The notes: generated by a model not told the origin, from the sequence alone. A stretch of DNA of 64,000 nt from Mesorhabditis belari (GCA_958450365.1 CAUEEP010000911.1:1117001-1181000); one strand, 5' to 3'. Numbered from the stretch's first letter, positions 22,128 to 33,660 are shown. A program made the numbers and translations.

Positions 22128-23025
22128 TCAAAATAGCGCCACCAAAACAGCGTCCATACAAAAACAGCGCCAAATTGAAAAAGACTGCGATTAGATTTTT
22201 CAACCCCAATGTTTTTGTACTTCTCATAACAACTTGTAACTTTTGTTATTTTTCAAACATTTTTAAGCACCTTGCGACAAACCGCATTTGACAAGCAGAT
22301 AAGCAGCATTTGACAAACCGACAGATTATTTCATCATCAAAATCAGGTTTTATGGCCCATTTCAAATAAACAATGCGGCACACTTTGTTTTTCATTGTTT
22401 TCTCTTGTTTGTACTGTTCTTGGTACTTAATTTTGTGTTTTTTAGGGAAAAGAAGGTCACCTAAAGGAATAGAACACTCGTTGCGAGTGATTCGGCGTGG
22501 CTAGCGACAATCACAGGTACCTTTTACACAGTATTGTTTACGAAGAAAGTCTACTTGTTTAAGGTAATAACTTTGTTTCTTTGATCTAAAATAAATGTAA
22601 TAGAATAGATTAAGCTAGTTTTTACTCTTTTCTGCAAAATTTTTGTTTCTCAACATCTTTTTTCATTTAGGGATGTTGCTATCTCGGAAAGATGGAGTAC
22701 TACTTTATGATGAAGACAGACGCGAATATCGGATCTTTGGATCTATCGGTAAAGTCCAGTCAATCATTTAAAATCTTTATGTTGTTACATTCATAGGTGT
22801 TAACTCCGTTGTTTCATTTTTTCATTTCGCTAATGGAATAAACAAATTTTCTTGTTCATTTTACTTGAGAATGCACAAAAAAACTAAAGCTTTTATCGAA
22901 AACTCCAAAAGAGCGTTGGTCTACATTAAAATCTTTACATTTTGTTTTTGTTTTTGATGTTTTTGTATGGGCGCTGTATTGAACGGCGCTGTTTTGGCGG
23001 CGCTATTTTGGCTAGGTCCCAACTA
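22128..23025 (+). mobile_element. GGCGCT-ended TIR element, copy 2
   Basis: Left end 'cctagtcaaaatagcgccac' and right end 'ggcggcgctattttggctag'. Same design as 19391-20265, with a shared inner motif near 'tagattttt'. It contains a splice-bounded exon-like piece at 22671-22748 reading 'MLLSRKDGVLLYDEDRREYR'. Its right end lies only about 10 bp from the stop codon of the next gene. Confidence 0.6.
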
Positions 23026-23034
23026 TTCATTCAT

Positions 23035-26000
23035 CTAAACCTCGGAATAGATCTCCAGTGGCGACCTCTCGGTGTCACTTGATTGTTGATTGGTGGGTGG
23101 ATGATCTTCTCCTCCAATCGTGGCTTTCATTGTCGTTTCGAGCTCGAGTTGACGATCTCTGAATCAAATTTAACAAAAGTTTGCAAATCACAATATTTTG
23201 ATAATTTCAACGTTAGGATTACAAAAGGCGGTCACTTTCTTTGGATTTCACCTGTCCCCTCCCTTTCGCCGAAAGCTTTACAGCTTTGTTTTAAAGTTTT
23301 GCGCATGTTTTTGAGTAGTCGCTTAAAGAATCTCTCCTACATAAAATCAAAGAGTTCATAGCTAATATGAACATGAACATTGAACATGAAAGCTTGAACC
23401 GCTTGAACATGAAAGCTGTAGAAAGTCGGATTGCAACTCACACGGCATATCTCCAGAAAGTATTGATGGTAATGAGCTGCCATATGTACAGAATGGCAAC
23501 GAACAAAGCGCTGATCATCAGTGAAGAGCCTGAAATGAGAAATGATAGAAATAGTAGGGCTGACAATACAGGGTGACAAATAATTACGGGCGCACCCTTT
23601 TGGTAATATGGTAGCCAAAGGCCTAATTGAATTCAAAAGTAGCAAGTGTTATATAGAGAATTGAAGCCCTGAATCTTGACTATATTTATCTACCGCGAAA
23701 CTTACAAATTATAAAACTCGATTCAACTACCAAGCTCGCAAATGAGCTTTAGCCGGCCTTTCTTCGGACCGCTTCCATTTTTGACGGATTTTTATTTTAT
23801 AATTTGCAAGTTTCGCGGTAGATAGATGTTGCCAAAATTCAGCACTTCAATCCTCTATTTTATAGAGTACTTTTGTACTTTTGAATTAAATTGGGCCTTT
23901 GAAAACTAGATTACCAAAAGGATGCGCTCATAATTATTCGTCACCTTGTATGTTGCCAATAATCAACAACACTCACCGTCATCCATTGCAATTCCATATT
24001 CTGATCGAAGAGTATTTCGAATATAATCCAAACGATCACTGCTGCCGTTGCTATAATGGAATTTTTCTTAAAGCTTCATGACAAAGATATTTTTGAGCTT
24101 TAGAAATAGTTTACTCGGTTGATGCAAAAGAAAATTTCGCCTTTTTTTACAAAATTTACAATACAAAACATTAAAATTTAATCAAAATTCCTTTAGGCAA
24201 CAATTTATTCCAAACAATAAGCACCATCGTTATCTATAACATCGCCCCAAAATCGCTTTAGATTGCGGATCCTCTTATCGAAGAACTTTTGATTCTGTGA
24301 TTGAAAGTAGTCATCCAAATCTCGACCTCTTGCGCATTCTTAAACTGGCAATTCGCTAGGAAAATTTGCAACGATCTGGAGAGGTGAAAATCAGACGGTG
24401 ATGAGTCTAGACTATATGGCGCATGCGATAAGATCTTCCATCCTAATTCCCCTAACTCCATACAACAAGCTTTCGTTGTGCTTTCACGCGTTGTCACGCA
24501 GAAAATTGACAGTCGAGGAATTTAAACCCTTTTGACGCAAAATTTGATCAACCTTCTTGAGCTGTTGAATAAAACAAGGTGAATCAACTGTTTTTCCCGG
24601 CTCTAATAATTCGAAATAAACAAGTCCGTTGATCTTCCACCAGCAAGACAACATTACTTTGTGCCCATGATAATCCGGCTTCGACCTTAGCTTCGACAAT
24701 TCGACATTTGACCCTTGCTGAGTTATTGTCTTTTTCGATGATTGTTATCGAAGTGAGTCCACTTCTCGTCCATCGTCAAGATATTCTCAAAAAAAGTGCT
24801 TCTTTTCGACTTGAGAAGCAAGATATGGCTGATCGAAACGCGACTCGCCCATAATCTAAAGCAAATATCAATTAAAAAGTGAAAGCTCTGACTTAGAAAA
24901 GCGTAAAAATTAAAGTAAATATTCAAGAGTACAAATATACAAAAGAAAATCAAGAGTACAACTAAAAAAAAAGGAAATTAAACAAGATTTTCAGATTTTA
25001 AAAAATAGAACATTTTATATCGAGCGAAATTTCTTTTGCATAGTATGAGAGCGCATCTAATCGAAAAACGAGAAAGAACTTTTTCAGCAGAAGCCTAAGA
25101 ATATTCCTAAACATTTGATAGAGCTCAATTGCCAATGCATTTTGTCGACAAATAGAACATCAATTTAATGATGCAAGAAATTAAAGGAAAAAAAAACCAG
25201 TCCTATACACCGATAACTCTTTCAGTTAAGCTTCAGAACTAATCAGTTAACTCACATCAAAGTCACTCCAAGCACGGTGAATGTGGCACCGCTCAACAAG
25301 ATTCCAAATGGAAAGTAGCATGCCTGAAAGAGTTATCTTTTTTGAAATGACCATTTTTATATTGGGTTGGTGAATTGAAAACTGCGGGCCATTGTCATAT
25401 GTGACAGTTTGAGCACTTTCTTCAAAAGAAACCCATTCTGGTGACAATGGAAAAGTTGTAGAGAATAAAAAATTAAGCTTATATCCGAATTTTCAGAACG
25501 ATTCAAAAACTGGTTTTCAAGAAATGCCAAATTTACGAATTTTCACAAAACTTGCATTTTAAGCGAAACTACTAAGTGTATCTTTTTGGAAATTTGGCCA
25601 TAAGCCTAATTTTTCATTCTCTACAACTTTTCTATTGACACCAAAATGGGTTTCTTTTGAAGAAAGTGCTCAAACTGGGAGATCTCCAGTCCTCCATTTT
25701 TGAGTCTCACACTTGTCTCACACACAAACCAAAAATCCTACTACGAAAGAGGAATCCGCAAATTGCCTGTAAAATGGGCAGAAATCGTCAATAATAATGG
25801 AAATTATTTGGAATGAATTCATGGTTTTATGTTGAATAAATTTTAGTTCAAAGTCCCACAGTTTTCAATTCATCAGCCCGATACCTACCGCAAAGAGAAA
25901 ATAGAGTTGGATGAAGAAGGGCTTCGGATTGTAACTTGCAAAGATCGCCCACATCGGGGCCAACATGTTGATGAGCAGCATTAATAACTGAATTTCGAAA

Positions 26001-29000
26001 ATAATATCATTTTTAACAGTATTTTTTCCATCTACAAGGTTGTCCAGGATCACAGGGACTAAAGAATTTGAGGATTTGAAGAACTTGAGGATTTAAAGAC
26101 CACCTTACAATAAAATGACACCGAAACAACAAAAATTTATTTTAATACAATAATTTAACATAAAAGTTTACTTTTTTTTTCAAAAAGATCTCCCCTGGCG
26201 GCAACGCAGGCAACACAGGCAACACAGGCAACACAGGCAATAGATGCAATACAGACAACACGTGGAGGCGTTTTGGGAACGCATCCACGGTGGCGAGAAG
26301 GTTGGGCGTGTTCAGCTCGTCCCAAGCTTTCTGAAGGGTTTTCTTCAAAGAGTCGACTCTTGGATGGGGTTTCGAGCATGCTTTTTCTTCTAATACACTC
26401 CATACCGAATAATCGAAAGGATTGAGGTCCGGGCTTGTTGGTGGTCACTGGTTAAAATCGATACCGATGATCGATACCATTGAAGCGATGCAAAAGTTGG
26501 TTCGAACGATCCTCGCGTTTCTTTTTGCTGGCTGATCTAAGAAATTGGCTTTTCGAAAATGGATAAGCTTTCATTCCAAGCCGATTTTTGAAAATACGGT
26601 CCATAGAAGTTCGAGAAATTTCCATAATCTTTGCCATCCTGGTCTGCGAACGAGTGGCTTTCGAGCGGAACGAGTGGCAACGACTGGCTCGAACCTTCTT
26701 GATATTAGCCTTGGTGACGACAGTCGCTTTATCACCACGTCTGGGACGTGGGACACGTCAGAATTTGTTCCTAACTCTTGAAAGCGTTTGATCGCGTTGT
26801 AAACAAGTTGTAAACAAGTTTGCGTATCATCGATCGCTTAGAGATATCCATCGCCAGAACGTCACGCTTGTGTAGGTCGATGATCGCATTTCAGTACACT
26901 CACTTCTTCTAAAAAGGCTTTTTTTTCAGAAAAAATAGTAAGTAAATAGTTAAATAAATAAAATAAACCAAAAGAAAGACAAAACAATATTAAATTGTAA
27001 GCAAAAATATGCAATATCAACATATGCAATATCAAAAATACCTCTAGTCCCCGTAATCCTGGACAACCATTTAGACTCACCTGAACCTGTGCGCGATCCG
27101 ACGCTTTAAAAGGATAATTTCCCTGGGCGATAGTCGCTAGAATTGGCTCATTTAGGGGTCCGACGACGAGTTGGAAGAATAAAAGCGAGAAGGTGACGGG
27201 TTGAAGGAAGTGCAGCCAGCGGAAGGCTGCCTGCAGAAATTAGTCAATTAAATATTCTTCTTCTCAACTCACAACACACGACATCTTCTTGAAGCAGCTC
27301 TGGTAGTTCTCTTCGCGAAGGGGCAACGGAAAGTTTGGCTCTCTTGGTCGCCACAGCCATGTGGGGACTTCTTTAGCTTCTCCGATTTTCCTCCTCCTCG
27401 ATTCCTGATTTGCAGTCAAGCTAGTCGGCCCGTCAATTTCGATTTGTCGATCTCTGCCAAAAGAATGATTCAGATTTACGTGTTGGGATTCTATTGTTTG
27501 TCAGAGCTTTTTAAATTCTTTGAAACTCAGCCCGTGCTATTTCTCTGTTCATCAACAACTACCAATTCTACAAAACTTATCTTTTTTTCATTTCAACTGG
27601 TAACTTCTTGTGTAACTAAGGTTCTTGTTTTCATTGGTGACAGAGATTCTTGGTACTTGTGACTCGTTTGCCCGTCACTTTGCATTTAAAAGCTATTTTC
27701 ATGAATGATGCTAGTTTGCCATTCTTTCCATGTGAGGTTTTCCTTTTAGCACTAACTATGCAAATCTATAAGAGCCACAAGTCCCAGATTTTCATTTCGG
27801 CAAGGCAAACTCTCCTCACCTGACAAAGTAGCAATAGGAGAGAGTTACAAGAAATTGCCAAGCGAACATCAAGAATACAAAGGCTGTGGCCACCATCAAA
27901 ATAATCCCTGAAACCTCTTGATTAACATGAAATCTCCTCGTTTTTCCTACAATCATAGCGGTAATCTAAATAGATTCCCAGCGCCTCTCGAGAGTCCTTT
28001 CGAACATTCGACAAGGCGATTCCGTTGTCTATGCTAAATTATTTTTTACTTAAAATCTTTGCAGATCTTTGCAGATTCTTTTATTTGCATTTTCTGATAG
28101 GATCAACTGGCTTGAGATTAACTGAGATCAACTGTCTTACAACTCACATGACTGATATTCCGATTTGGAAGAAAAACAACAAGCAGGCCACCATTCCAAT
28201 GCCCAGATAGGGTGCCTAAAAGAATGAATGAATTATTATCAACGGTTCTTTACAAGATTTGCATCTAATTACCCCGACGAGGAAGTAGATCTGTGAGAAG
28301 AAAGGCTTCTGCTGATAGCTCGACAGGACGGCCCACATCGAGATCATCAAGTTTCCACCAAGGAGCCATAACTGAATATTTAAATGCGAGTTTTCGCCGG
28401 GTTTATGTCGAAAAAAAACAACGCAATCTATTCGATGCTTCAAATATTTCATATAATAAATTTTTGAGCCATTTAACGTTGGTCTAACAAGAGAAGATCA
28501 CTAGGCTGAGGTGGCCAAATGACATGGGCCGTATACTATACGACGCAAAATTTTACGCTGATTTCGATGCTGCTATCCGTTTTTGTAAAATGATTCTGAA
28601 ATGCGAGGAATCTAGCAAACAAGTTTGCGGTTAAATTAGAGGTGGAAAATCCTATACAAGGCTTCCTTCACTGTCCCGGAAATGTGTGCTTGTGGTGTAG
28701 TGGATAAGAGTCTTGCTTCCGAAACAAGCTATCAATTTTTTGCTCGGGTTTGATCCCTTCCTTTTGTTTTCATTTTGTTTTGATGTTTAATCGCTCGAAT
28801 TTGCTCGATTTTAACTTTACAATAAGACATCTTTCATTTCATTCATTCACTTTATAGCTTGCTGCCACGTGTGTTAATCATTTTGTTTGTTATTAACTAA
28901 AAGATGTCATAATACTTGTTGTAAAGTTAAAATAGAGCAAATTCTGCGTCGTATGGTTTATGGCTCATATCATTTGGCCACCTCAGCCTTGTGACCTTCC

Positions 29001-29596
29001 CTTGTAAGTTATAGAACCAAATCAGCTACAGTTAGATGTGCTTCGAAATTCAAACTTGTCTACAGGTTCTCTCATAAGTGTTTCCGGTAAATGGCAAATC
29101 GGTGACAAGCGTGAAGAACAAGGCAGCGACAATCAATGGTTGGATGATGTTTGTCCAGCGAAATGCTTGCTAAATTGACAAGTTTCTCGGTCTCTTTCTG
29201 GTACTCTTGGCTCTAACAATAAATTGATCATCAAATGAAATCAAAATCCCGACTCCTCGGATCTTAAATAGAAAAGGTTGATCCTTTTTGTTGTTTAAAA
29301 GGCAAATTAGGTAGCTGCGTTCGCCATTTTCAAAATTTTTGGCATTTGTTGTCTATAAAAGAAGAAATTTTGGGGTTTTTTTGCCATTTGAAAGGTGTAT
29401 CCTAAAATCTTTCATACTATCACACAACAATAAAACCAAAAAATTCTTAGATGTCGGTAAATCTAATAACGGCAGATTTTTGAAAACTCACAATACAAGG
29501 CAATCGCTTGCCACAACGTCGATAATTCTCCTCAAGTACGGGCAAGTTGGGCTGATTCTTTGGAAGCCACAGCCAGGTGGGAATTTCGATCGCCAT
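23035..29596 (-). CDS. Eight-helix membrane protein made of two tandem four-helix repeats (13 exons, 446 aa)
   Basis: Exons (minus): 29492-29596, 29056-29169, 28273-28371, 28148-28215, 27951-28033, 27820-27907, 27273-27453, 27081-27230, 25889-25987, 25256-25323, 23977-24050, 23442-23529, 23035-23158. All phases fit. Each half has a 'PTWLW' N-terminal motif with 'EENY', then 'AFRW' and helix 1, helix 2 ('ISMWAVLSSYQQKPFFSQIY' / 'APMWAIFASYNPKPFFIQLY'), helix 3, a hydrophilic loop, and helix 4 followed by 'DRQIEID'/'DRQLELE'. Corresponding introns interrupt both halves at the same places with the same phases, so the gene grew by internal duplication. Exon 7 fuses the end of repeat 1 to the start of repeat 2. 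I do not recognise a named family; it looks tetraspan-like. The C-tail is Ser/Thr/Glu-rich and ends 'PLEIYSEV'. Confidence 0.83.
23569..23948. mobile_element. Palindromic MITE in intron 11 of the membrane gene
   Basis: TA-flanked inverted ends 'cagggtgacaaataattacg' / 'aattattcgtcaccttg'. About 380 bp of a 447-nt intron; related to the relic at 9560-10005. Confidence 0.85.
24117..25042 (-). mobile_element. Mariner relic in intron 10 of the membrane gene
   Basis: Reverse-orientation sister of 15489-16380. Minus-strand pieces include 'HAPYSLDSSPSDFHLSRSLQ' (the mariner D,D34D C-terminal region), 'HKVMLSCWWKINGLVYFELL' and 'TMDEKWTHFDNNHRKRQ' (first catalytic Asp region). Frame breaks between them show it is inactive. 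Confidence 0.88.
25362..25881. mobile_element. MITE M1, copy 2
   Basis: 520 bp of the 565-nt intron between exons 9 and 10 of the membrane gene. The TA target is directly at the 5' splice site (donor GTAGGT then A). Without it the intron would be about 43 nt. Confidence 0.9.
26038..27066 (-). mobile_element. Tc/mariner element, defective, intron 8
   Basis: Ends 'ggttgtccaggatcacaggg' / 'ccccgtaatcctggacaacc'. Minus-strand pieces: 'MAKIMEISRTSMDRIFKNRL' (helix-turn-helix), later 'KKTLQKAWDELNTPNLLATV' and 'DAFPKRL' (C-terminus). The central catalytic part is lost. It sits about 14 nt from the exon 8 donor. The same family is at 59463-60451, and an end is found near 34325. Confidence 0.85.
28486..29007. 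mobile_element. TIR element with a tRNA-like core, intron 2
   Basis: Ends share 'ggctgaggtggccaaatga' in inverted orientation plus a following 'tacgacgca' block. The right half is itself palindromic (about 28790-28955). A tRNA-like sequence lies at about 28685-28762. Confidence 0.75.
28685..28762 (+). pseudogene. tRNA-like sequence (Arg CCG-like), inside a TIR element
   Basis: Has an A-box-like 'gtagtggataagag', an anticodon-stem-like 'cttgcttccgaaacaag' whose loop would present CCG, and a B-box 'ggtttgatccc'. The variable part is too long and the acceptor stem does not pair well. It is a decayed or TE-captured tRNA, not a working gene. Confidence 0.5.
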
Positions 29597-29600
29597 GCGA

Positions 29601-29606
29601 CTGAAA
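29601..29606 (-). promoter_or_regulatory. Possible trans-splice acceptor (TTTCAG) before the ATG
   Basis: TTTCAG lies 4 nt upstream of the start codon of the eight-helix protein. In nematodes this position commonly accepts a spliced leader. A missed upstream exon would give the same signal. Confidence 0.5.
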
Positions 29607-29904
29607 TTGAACTAAATGAACTAAAATAAGAAAATAGACTTTGAATATAGAAATCAGCAACAACAATCACGAAAAGTTTCATTCTTTAAGCTTTCACAAA
29701 ATTTATACCGTCGATGAAGGATGTGGCAATTGTGAGTGTTCTTTAGATGTTTACCAGCTGCGCTGAGCATCCGACAAGCAGCTGCTTTGCTTAAATTTGC
29801 ATTAAATTCCCATCTTAAATGCAAATTTGGTGTGAAATGCAAATCAGGCGGCCGTTGTAAATTTTAAAAGTCGAATAACTTGGCGGGAAATGACATTTTT
29901 GCTT

Positions 29905-30115
29905 TGGATTTGGAATCAAATACAGGAAAGCCTTTTTTGGGCAAAGGTGATGCTAGCGGACTGTTCTAGGTTGCTAGAGTTCAGCTTCTATAAAATTTCT
30001 AGAAAATGATTAAAAACCTTTTAAAAACATGACACCCTACTGCGAAATAATGTTTTAATCCAAATCAGATATCCGATTTGGATTGAAATCCAAATCGGAT
30101 ACGACATATATATAT
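29905..30115. mobile_element. Solo end of the 53943-55064 element
   Basis: Repeats about 200 bp of that element's terminal arm: 'ggactgttctaggttgc', 'aaaaacatgacaccctact' and the 'atccgatttggattgaaat' palindromes. Confidence 0.8.
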
Positions 30116-30389
30116 TAGATATTGGAGAGAAGAAAAGAGTGAAAACGATGTTGTTTACGAGAAAGAAGACTGAGATCACCGATCAATGCCAAGCACACGT
30201 TCCAAAAAAAACGAAAAGAAAAGAGAAATAGCGAAATAGAGAAATAGAAAGCGCGTAAATTCGACCAAACTCGTTTTTAAATAAAAAAAAATTCGCGGAA
30301 TGGTCGTTTCAACGAATTGTGAAAGAGTTTTTTAAAATGATTTTAAAAATACCAGCTCGGAAGTAAATTTAATCAAAATGATGACGTCA

Positions 30390-31040
30390 TTTAAGCTCAG
30401 GGGCACTTTATTTCCTTCAAAACCACTTTTTCTGGGGTAGTTTTATGCGTAGATTTCGAAAAACATAAGGAGAGCTTGGGAAAAAGCGTTTCGAGCCGAG
30501 TTCGGGGCTCCAAAGTGCGCGTTCTATACAGTGTGATGAGAGGGCAACACCTAGGGTCTTAAGAGGTCTAAAAATGATCTCTCAAAACATTTTTTGATGC
30601 CAAAAACTCTACTTCTGGCATAATATAACCTACTGATTACGTTTCTGATCAAATTAGAGCAAAACAAAAAAAATATTTTTCCAGATTTTGACCATGTGAT
30701 CCCCACATGAGTCAAAATCAGTCAAAATCTCAAAAAATATATTTTTTCAATTTCTTTTGCCCTCTACCAGTCAATTTAGGTTAGAAAATGAATATTTAGT
30801 GGCTAAAAATGGTTTTGCCTCTAGTTTTGACCTAGAAAAGTGTCCCATTAGTCGATAGCTGTCGATAGTTGTGATTGTCATTGTCCCAATAGCACAGTAT
30901 AGAAGCGCGCATTTTGGAGCCCCGAAACTCGGCTTAAAACGCATTTTCCCAAGCTCTCGTTATGTTTTTCGAAATCTACGTATAAAACTACCCCAGAAAA
31001 AGTGGTTTTGAAGGAAAAAAAGTGTTCCCTAGCCTTCATA
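30390..31040. repeat. Inverted repeat element (arms about 145 bp)
   Basis: 30395-30535 is the near reverse complement of 30890-31035 (shared 'ctggggtagttttat' / 'ataaaactaccccag'). The centre has no ORF. A non-autonomous transposon is likely. Confidence 0.75.
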
Positions 31041-31326
31041 GCGCCAAAACGATTTTCCAAATCCTATGAAGACCTTGAACGATGTTTGGTCAAATTTTTA
31101 AAGTTATTACTCAAAAATGAAGAAAAACACAAAGGTTAAGCTGATAAAAAGGCTAAAAAGATTTCATGAAGGCCCAAGGTTACCCTGGTAACTCGATTTC
31201 GTCTACGGCTTCAGCTATTTTTTCAGCTTCTCTCCATAAAATGTTTCTCTTCGAAAATAAATAGTTTCTGATTTATTAATTACATTTTTCTTTTATTTAT
31301 TTATTAATTCCTTCAAAAACTTTGAA

Positions 31327-31639
31327 ATGCTAAAACGAGCGTTATTTGTTTTGTTCTTTTATTTCATTTTTCTCGCAAAAGCTGATGACGAAGTGAAAAT
31401 TGACAATTCATCAGGTGATACAGGCTGAAATGCAGTAGAAATGGGAAATTTCAGGTAAACCTGCCCAGATTAAAGAGCAGCAAATGGTTTATTCAAAAGA
31501 CGAAGCACACGACGAGAGAATCAGATATTTTCTCTGTGGAGCAGCATTTTCTTCTATTGTCTTCATTGCATTTTGCTGTGGAAGAAATTGCCCGAAATTG
31601 GAAGGATCAACCGGCACAGACGAGTATCAACCGGCATAG
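31327..31639 (+). CDS. Small single-pass membrane protein (2 exons, 90 aa)
   Basis: Exons 31327-31414 and 31455-31639, with a 40-nt intron (GTGATA...TTTCAG). The first exon is a signal peptide ('MLKRALFVLFFYFIFLAKA') plus a short acidic stretch. The second carries 'YFLCGAAFSSIVFIAFCCG' as a membrane segment and a short tail 'NCPKLEGSTGTDEYQPA'. The frame is kept across the splice. No family is recognised. A 16-bp repeat of the last codons ('gagtatcaaccggcat') follows the stop. Confidence 0.72.
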
Positions 31640-31744
31640 CGAGTATCAACCGGCATCATGACTCTACTTGATGATTATTAACATTCATATCGCTCATATC
31701 ATTCATAATTCAATTACCCAAAGTTGCAGAGTTTACCCCACCCT

Positions 31745-32790
31745 TTTTGATGACTGGATTTTTCGGGGGCGCAAAGATAAGTAGTCAGAATCGTCAAAAA
31801 TCGTTTAGTTGACGACTTTTTCGATGAAAAGTTAGCATTAATTTTTTTGCTCAAATGAAACACTAAGCATTTATGCATTTTCATTTAAATTTTCAGCCAA
31901 ATCCGTTGAGCCGTTTTCTCTAAATGTTTCTAATTTGTCGAAAAGTCTCTCAAATGAGCAAATACCCTTATTTTAATGCATTTCTTCAAACAAAAATTCT
32001 GAAAAAACGGATTTGGTTGAAAATTTGCTGACATATGCAAAAAGATTTGTTCAAAAGTTCGAGTAAAAAATATTTTCAAATCGATTCCACAAAATAGGTA
32101 CAGTGCCGGACAAAAATCTATGAAGTTCCGGATTTTTCCCCGGTTTGAAGCACTATAACTCGAGAACTATACATTGGAGTCTATAAGAGTTATAGTGATT
32201 CTGAAAGCTTGAAACGAGATCTATAAGAGGGTTTATTTGATTTTCTGATTCGCTTTCATTTTACACCGATTTCAAGGCGCGCAAAATAGGGTGTAAAAAA
32301 TTCACTTTTTTAACACGCTATTTCCTATAGATTCCGTGCTCCAATCGTCCTGAAACCATTTTTTTGGAAAGAACGTCAAAAATTACCCCTAGAGGTGTTT
32401 CTATTGAATAATTTTTTACTGTCTTAAAGTTTAAAAAAACCCACTTGACCGATATTGTCGCTTCACGTCGGTCAAGTGGGTTTTTTAAAAATCCGGAAAG
32501 GGTTAAAAAAAGTGAATTTTTTACACCCTGCGCGCCTTGAAATCGGTGAAAAATGAAAGCGAATCAGAAAATCAAATATGCCATCTGATAGATATCGTTG
32601 CAAGCTTTTAGAATCACTAAAACTCTTATGGACTCCAATGTATAGTTCTCGAGTTATAGTGCTTCAAAGCTGGGGAAAAATCCGGAACTTCATAGATTTT
32701 TGTCCAGTACTGTAGTTGTCGGCGAGTTTCGATTTTTGACGATTTTGACTACTTATCTTTGCGCCCCAGAAAAATCCCCAAAACAGAAGC
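31745..32790. repeat. Outer palindrome interrupted by an inner Tc1-like MITE
   Basis: 31745-31800 ('gcgcaaagataagtagtcag') is the reverse complement of about 32733-32790. The inner MITE at 32099-32712 split it. Confidence 0.75.
32099..32712. mobile_element. Tc1-like MITE
   Basis: Ends 'cagtgccggacaaaaatcta' and complement 'tagatttttgtccagtactg', with arms of about 270 bp. The centre has a GC-richer hairpin (32440-32482, 'cccacttgaccg' / 'cggtcaagtggg'). No coding capacity. Confidence 0.85.
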
Positions 32791-32833
32791 TTTTCAAAAT
32801 TGCTGAAAAGCCCAATGTAGAACACAGATTTAC

Positions 32834-33660
32834 CTTTCTAATGGTACAAACCGGACTAATTTGAATCGCTTCGTTCTCTTGGCAAAAATATTCGCATTCA
32901 AAACCCGTCAACCTAATAGTTTTCAAAAAACTCTCCTTCTCTCTTATCAAACTATCTTTGTCACTCGGAAATAATCCTTTAATGTCTGACCCTTTGCACT
33001 TTCCCTCTTTAATACATTTCACCCAAATGGTTGTTGCTGATTTCTCAATTGGTTTCTCTTTGGTATTGGGTTGATGAATTGAAAACTGCGGGACTTTGAA
33101 CTAAAATTTATTGAACATAAAACCATCAATTCATTCCAAGTAATTTCCATTATTATTGACGACTTCTGCCCATTTTACAGGCAATTTGCGGATTCCTCTT
33201 TCGTAGTAGGGTTTTGGTTTGTGTGTGAGACAAGTGTGAGACTCAAAAATGGAGGACTGGAGATCTCCCAGTTTGAGCACTTTCTTCAAAAGAAACCCAT
33301 TTTGGTATCAATAGAAAAGTTGTAGAGAATGAAAAATTAGGCTTATGGCCAAATTTCCAAAAAGATACACTTAATAGTTTCGCTTAAAATGCAAGTTTTG
33401 GGAAAATTCTTAAATTTGGCATTTCTTGAAAACCAGTTTTTGTATCGTTCTGAAAATTTGGATATAAGCTTAATTTTTGATTCCCTACACCTTTTCCATT
33501 GACACCAAAATGGGTTTCTTTCGAGGAAAGTGCTCAAACTGTCACATATGACAATAGCCGGCAGTTTTCAATTCACCAACCCAATATTAACAGTGCTTGC
33601 AGTTTCTCCAAGTTTAGATAAAGTAAGAATAACAATAAATTGTCTAGTTAATGATCTGTG
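32834..33660 (-). pseudogene. Exon of a Cys-rich, probably secreted protein, cut by a MITE
   Basis: The minus-strand frame from about 33660 reads a hydrophobic 'FIVILTLSKLG', then is cut by MITE M1 at 33584-33066. It resumes in the same frame with 'KEKPIEKSATTIWVKC' and 'GFECEYFC' up to a donor (AAAG|GTAAAT) at 32833. Skipping the element at its TA target joins the two halves without a frame change. I see no start codon in frame (it may be in an upstream exon) and no downstream exons. The family is unknown. Confidence 0.6.
33066..33584. mobile_element. MITE M1, copy 3 (within an exon)
   Basis: Same ends as 21271-21831, with TA at 33064-33065 and 33585-33586. See the broken exon 32834-33660. 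Confidence 0.9.

Noticed and set aside
23035..29596. Operon of the eight-helix gene with the Cys-rich gene downstream (20740)
   Set aside because: Both are on the minus strand, but the gap is 2.3 kb. Transposons account for only part of it, and I see no SL2-type signal, so I do not claim co-transcription.
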